A stretch of DNA of 6,023 bases from Lachnospiraceae bacterium UBA7188 (GTDB lineage: Bacteria; Bacillota; Clostridia; Lachnospirales; Lachnospiraceae): assembly GCA_002490995.1 (NCBI GenBank), contig DKVC01000063.1:50110-56132 (forward strand), given 5' to 3'. The position numbers and the translations under genes are program-made. The notes below the pieces were generated by a model that did no database searches, was not told the origin of the DNA, and was given only the letters and a program-made list of their open reading frames with translations. Shown here in pieces: positions 1 through 4,614 of the stretch; position 1 is the stretch's first letter; each line of letters begins with the position of its first letter.

Positions 1-135
1 ATACCGATTGTTGCAATGACGGCAAATACTTTTGAGGAAGATAAGAAAAATGCCTATGCCGCCGGAATGGATGCCCATCTGGCCAAGCCCATTGAGATAC
101 AGAAGCTGCTAGAGACACTGGCCGGGCTTTTATGA
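1..135 (+). CDS. C-terminal end of a CheY-like receiver domain (response regulator or hybrid sensor histidine kinase), 5' truncated
   Basis: An open frame enters from the left edge and ends at TGA 133-135, giving 44 residues. It begins IPIVAMTAN, the fourth beta strand of a receiver domain with the conserved Thr/Ser switch residue (T7). It continues through a charged helix (FEEDKKNAYAAGMD) to AHLAKPI, the fifth strand with the invariant Lys-Pro pair, and a short last helix (QKLLETL). This is the standard end of a phosphoacceptor receiver domain, whose Asp lies upstream of the window. The protein stops right after the domain, with no output domain. It is therefore probably the C-terminal receiver of a hybrid sensor kinase, or a stand-alone CheY-like protein; the AAGMDAHLAKPI style is common in hybrid kinases. 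Which of the two it is cannot be told here. Nothing seen links it functionally to the downstream transporter except adjacency. Confidence 0.88.
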   Translation: MPIVAMTANTFEEDKKNAYAAGMDAHLAKPIEIQKLLETLAGLL

Positions 136-210
136 GCAATCTGTTATGGATACATCTGCAGTATACCTGCGGATATATCTGTACCGGGGCTGTCTGGAAA
201 TGGCATTTGT

Positions 211-257
211 TCACAATATTTAGTTGTGATTTCTGACATATCACAATACATATTGTG
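211..257. promoter_or_regulatory. Cluster of interlocking inverted repeats, candidate regulator-binding array upstream of the ABC operon
   Basis: Four alternating half-sites of the TCACAA/TTGTGA type are seen. TCACAA (211-216) pairs with TTGTGA (224-229) across 7 bp. TTGTGAT (224-230) pairs with ATCACAA (240-246) across 9 bp. CACAATA (242-248) pairs perfectly with TATTGTG (251-257) across 2 bp. The array ends about 28 bp upstream of the -35 box, a position more typical of an activator or a remote repressor than of a site that blocks polymerase directly. The spacings do not fit CRP/FNR (TGTGA-N6-TCACA) or Rex (TTGTGAA-N4-TTCACAA), so the cognate regulator is unknown. Confidence 0.5.
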
Positions 258-284
258 GAAATGCAGTTATTTCCCGGCAGCCCC

Positions 285-313
285 TTGCTTTTGAAAAGAT
301 AAGTTGCTATAAT
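285..313 (+). promoter_or_regulatory. Sigma-A type promoter of the ABC transporter operon
   Basis: A -35 TTGCTT (285-290) and a perfect -10 TATAAT (308-313) are separated by exactly 17 bp. Transcription would begin near 320, giving a leader of about 37 nt before the ATG at 357. It is the only good promoter seen ahead of the three transporter genes, so it probably drives all of them. Confidence 0.75.
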
Positions 314-343
314 AACTGCGTTATATTTTTCAAACTACAACGA

Positions 344-350
344 TAAGGAG
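344..350 (+). promoter_or_regulatory. Ribosome binding site of the substrate-binding protein gene
   Basis: TAAGGAG lies 6 nt before the ATG at 357, a near-perfect Shine-Dalgarno match that fixes this start. Confidence 0.85.
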
Positions 351-356
351 ATTTTT

Positions 357-1523
357 ATGAAAAAAAGATTTGGTGCTACAAAACTGCTGTCTCTGCTGCT
401 TGTCATGGCTATGTTACTGTCCGCCGGAGCCTGCGGTAAAACTGAAGGTGGCGCTTCCTCGGATACAGGCGCTTCTTCCTCCGGTGATTCCGGGGAAAAT
501 GACGCCCATTACCCCGTCACCGTAACGGATCAGGCGGGCCGGGAAGTGACCATTGCAGAGGCACCCGAACGTCTGGTCAGCGGTTACTATATCTCCACCA
601 GCCTCCTGATTGCCCTGGGTCTGGCGGAAAAACTGGTGGGCATCGAAGCCAAGGCCGGCTCCCGTCCCATTTACAGCCTCAGCGCCCCTGCCCTCCTGGA
701 ACTGCCCAATGTAGGCTCCGCAAAGGAATTTGACCTGGAGGGCTGCGCCGCCCTGGAACCCGACCTGGTGATCCTGCCCATTAAGCTGAAAGAAGCCGCC
801 GGAACCCTGGAAGAACTGGGCTTTCCCGTACTCCTGGTAAACCCGGAGAATCAGGAACTGCTCACCGAAACGATTCAGATCATCGGGAAAGCCACCGGCA
901 CGGAATCCCGGTCTCAGGCTCTGTTAGACTTTACTGACGCCCAGGAAGAACGCCTGGAAGGTCTCCTGTCCGGGGCGGAAACCCCTAATGTCTACCTGGC
1001 GGGAAATTCCAGTCTGCTGTCCACCGCCGGCAGCGCCATGTACCAGTCCGACCTGATCAGCAGGGCAGGTGGAATCAATGCCGCCGCGGAAATCGAAGAT
1101 ACTTACTGGGCGGAAATCGACTATGAACAGCTGCTGCACTGGAATCCGGAATACATTATCCTGGCCTCCGACGCCGATTACACCGTGGAGGATGTGCTCG
1201 CCGATCCCAATCTGAAGGACTGCGCCGCAGTAACATCCGGCAATGTCTATCAGATGCCCGGCAATGCCGAAGCCTGGGACAGCCCCGTACCCGGAGGTAT
1301 TTTAGGCATCGTGTGGCTCAGCAGCATCCTTCATCCGGATCTGTGCCCGGAAAGCGACAGTGCATCGATTATCGAAGAATTTTATGAGACATTCTACGGC
1401 TTCTCCTACAGCGAAAGCCATGCTCAAAGCAGCCGGAATTTGCCGCTCCGTCCAGGCCTGGAATCCGGCCGGTATCCTTTCGTTATAGCATATGCCCGCC
1501 AATCTATCCGACATGCGGTATAA
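357..1523 (+). CDS. ABC transporter substrate-binding lipoprotein, iron-siderophore/haem/B12/molybdate class (FecB/BtuF-like)
   Basis: The product is the extracytoplasmic ligand receptor of the importer encoded with the next two genes. Residues 1-25 are a lipoprotein signal: KK-R start, hydrophobic core LLSLLLVMAMLL, then lipobox-like AGAC with the lipidated Cys26. A Ser/Gly-rich linker follows (27-50), then the periplasmic-binding fold, starting with the typical VTDQAGREVTI (56-66). Near the end is EAWDSPVPGG (305-314) followed by ILGIVWL, a pattern I associate with Clostridial members of this class. The start is set by a strong ribosome binding site. The fold appears complete at about residue 353 (FYGFSYSE). 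The last 34 or so residues (355-388) are of a different, Arg/Ser-rich character and contain the gene's only ATA isoleucine codon, so they look like run-on translation. The frame overlaps the permease by up to 32 bp. The ligand (ferric chelate, haem, corrinoid or oxyanion) cannot be decided. Confidence 0.9.
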   Translation: MKKRFGATKLLSLLLVMAMLLSAGACGKTEGGASSDTGASSSGDSGENDAHYPVTVTDQAGREVTIAEAPERLVSGYYISTSLLIALGLAEKLVGIEAKAGSRPIYSLSAPALLELPNVGSAKEFDLEGCAALEPDLVILPIKLKEAAGTLEELGFPVLLVNPENQELLTETIQIIGKATGTESRSQALLDFTDAQEERLEGLLSGAETPNVYLAGNSSLLSTAGSAMYQSDLISRAGGINAAAEIEDTYWAEIDYEQLLHWNPEYIILASDADYTVEDVLADPNLKDCAAVTSGNVYQMPGNAEAWDSPVPGGILGIVWLSSILHPDLCPESDSASIIEEFYETFYGFSYSESHAQSSRNLPLRPGLESGRYPFVIAYARQSIRHAV

Positions 1524-2472
1524 ATTATTATGCGCACTGTGCAGCGGTTTGCTGGCCGCCCTGATTCTCCTCAGCCTGTTCACGGGAAAATACCCCCTGC
1601 GCCTGGAGGAGCTCCTGGGCGGAAATGAGCTGCACCGCCGGGTTTTCCTGAACCTCCGGGCCAGCCGGACTCTTGTGGGCGCTATGGGAGGCTTTGCCCT
1701 GGGCGTGTCGGGCTTTGTCTATCAGACCGTGTTCCGCAATCCCCTGGCTTCCCCGGATATCATCGGCGTTTCCTCAGGAGCCAGCGCGGGGGCGGCGGCA
1801 GGCATCCTGTTTTTCTCCGGGGCTGCTGCCGTAACCGTCTCTGCCTTCCTGGGGGCGCTGGGCGCGGTTGCGGTGGTACTGACCCTCTCCGCCCTGGATA
1901 AAACCGGCAGGAACAGTTCCATAGTCCTGGCCGGGATTGCGGTTCACGCCCTGGCCCAGACAGTGCTGATGTGCCTGAAGCTCACCGCCGACCCGGAACG
2001 GGAACTGGCTTCCATAGAATACTGGATTATGGGCAGCCTGAACGGAGTCAGCATCCATTCTCTGGGGGGCAACCTGCTGCTGTGCCTCCTGTGCCTCATC
2101 GGTCTCTTTCTGCTCCACCGCCAGATCATCCTTCTGTCCGGGGAAGAAGGGGAGGCCAGGATGCTGGGCGTCAGCGTGGGAAAAATCCGGCTCCTGGTGC
2201 TGCTCACCGCCACCCTGACCGTCTCCTCCGTGGTCAGCCTCACCGGACTGATCAGCTTTGTGGGCCTTCTGGCTCCCCACGGCGCAAGGCTTCTGACAAA
2301 AGACAACCGTCCGGGAACCATGGCGCTGGCAGGGCTGCTGGGAGGAGTCCTGCTTCTGGGCGCAGATATTCTGGCACGCAGCGTCTCCGCCGTGGAGCTT
2401 CCGGTGAGCATTTTCACCAGCCTGCTGGGAGCGCCGTTCCTGATCAGCCTTATCGGCAGGCGTTCTTCTTAG
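1492..2472 (+). CDS. FecCD/BtuC-family ABC transporter permease
   Basis: This is the membrane channel subunit, expected to work as a homodimer that receives ligand from the lipoprotein and is driven by the ATPase encoded downstream. The 326 residues match the family's usual 320-350 and are strongly hydrophobic, with the several membrane helices expected. Family motifs are clear: the N-terminal helix (LLAALILLSL) ending in GKYPL, then RASRTLVG, FRNPLASPDIIGVSSGAS (81-98), and the cytoplasmic GLISFVGLLAPHG loop (252-264), which in this family contacts the ATPase. Start choice is uncertain: ATG 1492 gives MPANLSD before MRYKLL, while ATG 1513 gives 319 residues and an 11-bp overlap with the upstream stop. 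Neither has a good ribosome binding site, so translation is probably coupled to the binding protein. The stop TAG (2470-2472) lies inside the first copy of a direct repeat. Confidence 0.92.
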   Translation: MPANLSDMRYKLLCALCSGLLAALILLSLFTGKYPLRLEELLGGNELHRRVFLNLRASRTLVGAMGGFALGVSGFVYQTVFRNPLASPDIIGVSSGASAGAAAGILFFSGAAAVTVSAFLGALGAVAVVLTLSALDKTGRNSSIVLAGIAVHALAQTVLMCLKLTADPERELASIEYWIMGSLNGVSIHSLGGNLLLCLLCLIGLFLLHRQIILLSGEEGEARMLGVSVGKIRLLVLLTATLTVSSVVSLTGLISFVGLLAPHGARLLTKDNRPGTMALAGLLGGVLLLGADILARSVSAVELPVSIFTSLLGAPFLISLIGRRSS

Positions 2473-2603
2473 GAACTGTGCAGAAATAACTTTTAACCGC
2501 AATGCGCCAAAAGCTGAATCCCGTGCTGATAACCAGCTGAAGACTCAAAAGTTAACACTTCCTTAGGGACTGTGCAAAAACATTTCCCTGCAATCGGGCA
2601 AAG
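2469..2603. repeat. Degenerate direct repeat with internal inverted repeats between permease and ATPase (MITE-like remnant)
   Basis: Two copies of TTAGG(A/G)ACTGTGCA(G/A)AAA (2469-2486 and 2563-2580) match at 16 of 18 positions, 94 bp apart. Similarity continues weakly downstream: CCGCAATGCGCCAAAA (2497-2512) against CTGCAATCGGGCAAAG (2588-2603). Between the copies are inverted arms TAACTTTT (2487-2494)/AAAAGTTA (2547-2554) and an inner pair AGCTG (2512-2516)/CAGCT (2534-2538), so the unit can fold into a hairpin. The reverse complement of 2555-2565 (TAAGGAAGTGT) also resembles the left end. This looks like a small non-coding repeat inserted in the operon. The 142-bp intergenic gap has no other content besides the ATPase ribosome binding site. 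Whether it mobilises, or affects message stability between the two genes, is unknown. Confidence 0.5.
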
Positions 2604-2606
2604 AGG
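2601..2606 (+). promoter_or_regulatory. Ribosome binding site of the ATPase gene
   Basis: AAGAGG sits 8 nt before the ATG at 2615, supporting that start and independent translation of the ATPase downstream of the repeat. Confidence 0.7.
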
Positions 2607-2614
2607 TAAAAAAC

Positions 2615-3433
2615 ATGCATTTTTTTACGGTTAGCAATCTCTCGGCCGGATACGGCGGCAAACCTGTCCTGGAGGATATCTCCTTCTCCCTGGACAGTGG
2701 ATGCCTCCTGGGTATCTTAGGCGCCAACGGCAGCGGCAAGACCACCCTGCTGAAAGCTCTCTGCAATCTTCTTCCCCATAAAGGCAGCTGTATCCTGGAA
2801 GAAAATGTCCTGGAGAAGCTGAAACCGGGACAGATGGCAAAACTCTGCGGCTATATCCCCCAGAGAAGCGGAATCTCCCTGGACATTTCCGCTCTGGATG
2901 TGGTTCTCATGGGTTTCAATCCTCATCTGAAACTGTTGGAACGTCCCACTCAGGCCATGAAAACACAGGCAGCCCGTGCCCTGGGTCTGGTGGGACTGGC
3001 CGGAAAAGAAGCACTTAATTACCAGACCCTCAGCGAAGGGCAGAAGCAGCTGTGTATCCTGGCCAGAACCCTCTGTACCGGAAGCAGGCTTCTTTTTCTG
3101 GACGAACCGGAAAGCGCCCTGGATTTCCGCTTCCGTTACCGGATGCTGGAACTGCTGCAGGATTGGCTCACCCAGGCCCCCAGAGCCGCCGTTGTAAGCC
3201 TCCATGACCCTTTTCTGGCGCTGAATTACTGCCACAGGCTGCTTCTGCTGTCGGAGGGCAGGATTCTGGGAAGCCTCTGCCCCAAAACGGATCCCCCTCA
3301 CCGGATGGAAGAACTGCTTTCCCACATATACGGGGAAATCAGCCTGGCTTCCTGTACAGACCGCAGCGGCAGAAAGCATCTCGTAATGCTGAAGGAAGCT
3401 TCTGCTCCAATCCGCGCAAATATTCTTCCATGA
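2615..3433 (+). CDS. ABC transporter ATP-binding protein, FecE/BtuD-like
   Basis: This is the cytoplasmic ATPase that powers the importer, acting as a dimer under the permease. All catalytic motifs are present and intact: Walker A GANGSGKT (36-43, Lys42), Q-loop Gln83 in YIPQ, signature LSEGQ (139-143), Walker B LLFLD (159-163) with catalytic Glu164, D-loop SALD (167-170) and switch His197 in SLHD. The length of 272 is normal for the FecE class (about 250-275). The signature reads LSEGQ rather than the more usual LSGGQ, which is within family variation. It is third in the operon, 142 bp after the permease, a larger gap than usual because of the repeat. The last 30 or so residues are poorly conserved accessory sequence. 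No terminator hairpin of the classical type is seen after the stop. The transported substrate cannot be read from this subunit. Confidence 0.95.
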   Translation: MHFFTVSNLSAGYGGKPVLEDISFSLDSGCLLGILGANGSGKTTLLKALCNLLPHKGSCILEENVLEKLKPGQMAKLCGYIPQRSGISLDISALDVVLMGFNPHLKLLERPTQAMKTQAARALGLVGLAGKEALNYQTLSEGQKQLCILARTLCTGSRLLFLDEPESALDFRFRYRMLELLQDWLTQAPRAAVVSLHDPFLALNYCHRLLLLSEGRILGSLCPKTDPPHRMEELLSHIYGEISLASCTDRSGRKHLVMLKEASAPIRANILP

Positions 3434-3441
3434 AGTCCAAA

Positions 3442-3476
3442 CTTGAAGTTTTTCTATTTTATTCTTGAAGACTTTC
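3442..3476 (+). promoter_or_regulatory. Two direct repeats 22 bp apart abutting the -35 box, candidate AraC-type operator
   Basis: CTTGAAGTTTTTC (3442-3454) and CTTGAAGACTTTC (3464-3476) match at 11 of 13 positions, start 22 bp apart (two helical turns), and the second overlaps the -35 TTGAAG. The first is also embedded in the 13-bp palindrome AAACTTGAAGTTT (3439-3451). Directly repeated sites next to a -35 are the usual arrangement for AraC/XylS regulators, and the gene downstream encodes one, so self-regulation is a reasonable inference. Confidence 0.4.
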
Positions 3477-3493
3477 TCAGGATACGATATACT
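3465..3493 (+). promoter_or_regulatory. Candidate promoter of the AraC-helicase unit
   Basis: TTGAAG (3465-3470) and TATACT (3488-3493) are spaced by 17 bp, a good sigma-A fit. The start of transcription would be near 3500, leaving a long leader of about 280 nt before the regulator start at 3781. No better promoter was found nearer the gene. Confidence 0.55.
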
Positions 3494-3582
3494 GAAAAAA
3501 CGAATAGATGCCACAACAAATACAGTATAAATAGCAAAATATATCAATCAAATGATCCTGTTTTATGGTAAAATGACATTAT

Positions 3583-3750
3583 TCATGGCATAGCATGGCC
3601 GGATGGGAAAAGAACCATGAGCTTGCCGATCTTATGGTTAAACATATATTCGCGGGCGTTTTCATATGCCGCTTTTTGTGCCGGCTCTACAGAAGCGCTC
3701 ACTCGTTTTACATTTACGTTGGCAAATGTTTTGGACGCAGGGATAAACAG
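3583..3750 (-). pseudogene. Possible 3' remnant of an unidentified gene on the opposite strand
   Basis: Read on the - strand, this segment gives about 55 residues ending at TGA (3585-3583). The composition looks like a real soluble protein: NVNVKRVSASVEP, then EPAQKAAYENAREYMFN, then HKIGKLMVLFPSGHAMP. By contrast, both + strand frames here are rich in Cys, Phe and Arg, as expected of non-coding reading. The frame stays open further upstream, but there it runs antisense into the AraC gene, so no own start codon or ribosome binding site remains. I do not recognise the family. It could be the surviving C-terminal end of a gene cut when the AraC-helicase unit arrived, or only a chance open frame. 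Confidence 0.3.
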
Positions 3751-3770
3751 TGCGTTATGCGTTTTGGAGC

Positions 3771-3777
3771 AAGAGGG
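3771..3777 (+). promoter_or_regulatory. Ribosome binding site deciding the AraC regulator start
   Basis: AAGAGGG lies 3 nt before the ATG at 3781, with an additional GGAG at 3766-3769. It favours 3781 over the upstream in-frame ATG at 3595, which has no comparable site. Confidence 0.6.
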
Positions 3778-3780
3778 AAC

Positions 3781-4608
3781 ATGGACTATCTGGTGCATAT
3801 GAAAAAGGCCATCGATTACATCGAGGACAATCTGCAAAATGATATAGATTTAGCTTCCTGTGCGAAGAGCTGCGGCTATTCCCAGTATCATTTTCTGCGC
3901 CTGTTCAAATATGTGACCGGCATCACTCCCGCCGATTACATCCGCAAGCGCCGCATTTCGGAAATCGCCAAACAGATAGCGGAAAACGATGCCTACATAT
4001 CCGAATTGGCTTTCCGATATGGCTTTAACTCCAAAGAAAATTTCAGCAGGGCTTTCAAGGCGGAGCACCACATACTGCCCTCCGAATACAGGCTTGCGAA
4101 GAACAGCCTGAAACTCTATGACAAGATTGCCTTCGAAGACACCGGTTTTTCGGTGAGACCGGAATTTCTGACGCTGGCGGATTTCAAGCTTATCGTCTAT
4201 AAAAGTGATGAAGCATACGCGCCAAACTTCTGGAATAAGTACAACGCCAAAGGCTATTCCAAAATCCTCTCAGGCGGTCGTGAGGTCTGTGACTACGGCG
4301 TATGCATATGGAACAATGAAACGGAACGGCTGGATTATTACGTGGGAATCAAAAAGGACGAAGCGGCGGGCAATCTCCAATGCACTGATACTCTGGAGAT
4401 ACAGGGAGGCTTATACGCCCGGTTTTCCACCCCTCCGGCAAGGCACTGCGATTTCGTGAACACGATACACAGGACATGGGATTACATTTTCAGAGAATGG
4501 CTCCCCCGCAGCGACTATACATTTACCGGCGGCTATCAGTTCGAATGCTATGTGGAATCCAGCCGCGTCTATTCAGAGGACATTTATATTCCCGTGAGAG
4601 AGAGGTGA
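3781..4608 (+). CDS. AraC-family transcriptional regulator with C-terminal GyrI-like effector-binding domain
   Basis: The product is a DNA-binding transcription factor of 275 residues from ATG 3781. Residues 8-105 are the double helix-turn-helix of AraC/XylS proteins: first unit DLASCAKSCGYSQYHFLRLFK (23-43), then GITPADYIRKRRI (47-59), second unit ISELAFRYGFNSKENFSRAFK (73-93) and the closing PSEYR (100-104). The rest (about 125-270) resembles the GyrI-like/AraC effector-binding fold: YGVCIWN, then LDYYVGIKKDE, GGLYARFSTPP and a final YTFTGGYQFECYVE. This domain usually binds small, often cationic or hydrophobic, molecules. The same domain order is known from MDR-type and SoxS/Rob-like regulators. 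The frame could extend upstream to 3595, but those 62 residues lack AraC similarity and look non-coding. It is followed after 6 bp by the helicase gene, implying co-transcription. Seven of its Ile codons are ATA, unlike the ABC genes. Confidence 0.9.
   Translation: MDYLVHMKKAIDYIEDNLQNDIDLASCAKSCGYSQYHFLRLFKYVTGITPADYIRKRRISEIAKQIAENDAYISELAFRYGFNSKENFSRAFKAEHHILPSEYRLAKNSLKLYDKIAFEDTGFSVRPEFLTLADFKLIVYKSDEAYAPNFWNKYNAKGYSKILSGGREVCDYGVCIWNNETERLDYYVGIKKDEAAGNLQCTDTLEIQGGLYARFSTPPARHCDFVNTIHRTWDYIFREWLPRSDYTFTGGYQFECYVESSRVYSEDIYIPVRER
4600..4605 (+). promoter_or_regulatory. Ribosome binding site of the helicase gene
   Basis: GAGAGG, within the last codons of the AraC gene, sits 9 nt before GTG 4615. 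It selects this GTG start, since no ATG lies nearby in frame before the conserved NPAQREAV motif. Confidence 0.65.
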
Positions 4609-4614
4609 GCATCA

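Larger units (their letters stand above)
136..356. other. Intergenic region between receiver gene and ABC operon
   Basis: This 221-bp stretch has no plausible gene. No convincing GC-rich hairpin plus T-run terminator follows the receiver gene. The left part (136-205) shows nothing I can name. The middle (211-257) is an array of inverted half-sites. The right part carries the promoter (285-313) and the ribosome binding site of the binding-protein gene. I looked for a cobalamin riboswitch and a canonical Fur box and did not recognise either. Confidence 0.7.
3434..3780. other. Intergenic/leader region before the AraC-type regulator gene
   Basis: This stretch of about 350 bp separates two transcription units. 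The first part (3434-3594) is AT-rich and holds a good promoter with two direct repeats; no GC-rich terminator was found for the ABC operon. The second part (3595-3780) is open in several frames. I consider it non-coding on the + strand, but on the - strand it may hold a decayed gene end (3583-3750). A second, weaker -10-like TAAAAT (3569-3574) has no matching -35. Confidence 0.6.

Noticed and set aside
224..246. CRP/FNR or Rex operator upstream of the ABC operon
   Set aside because: TTGTGA and TCACAA resemble these half-sites, but the spacing (11 bp between TGTGA and TCACA) fits neither the 6-bp CRP/FNR spacer nor the 4-bp Rex spacer.
136..356. Cobalamin riboswitch or Fur box that would fix the transporter's substrate
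   Set aside because: The transcribed leader is only about 37 nt, too short for a cobalamin riboswitch, and no GATAATGATAATC-like Fur palindrome is present.
1774..2502. Long - strand open frame of 242 codons across the permease gene
   Set aside because: It is Gln/Gly/His-rich with low complexity, as expected of the antisense of a GC-rich membrane protein gene; the + strand frame has clear FecCD motifs.
3439..3455. Rho-independent terminator after the ATPase gene
   Set aside because: The palindrome AAACTTGAAGTTT followed by T residues has an AT-rich 6-bp arm with a 1-nt centre, too tight and weak for a terminator hairpin; an operator reading is more likely.
2717..3547. Long - strand open frame opposite the ATPase gene
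   Set aside because: It is antisense to a complete ABC ATPase with every catalytic motif; the translation has no recognisable domain.
3584..3599. CATGGC direct repeat (two copies 10 bp apart)
   Set aside because: Six-base repeats with no further context are expected by chance; no link to an insertion junction could be shown.
3595..3780. N-terminal extension of the AraC regulator by 62 residues from ATG 3595
   Set aside because: The extension is rich in Cys/Phe/Arg, has no similarity to AraC proteins, lacks a ribosome binding site at 3595, and a GAGG-type site precedes ATG 3781 right at the start of the conserved domain.
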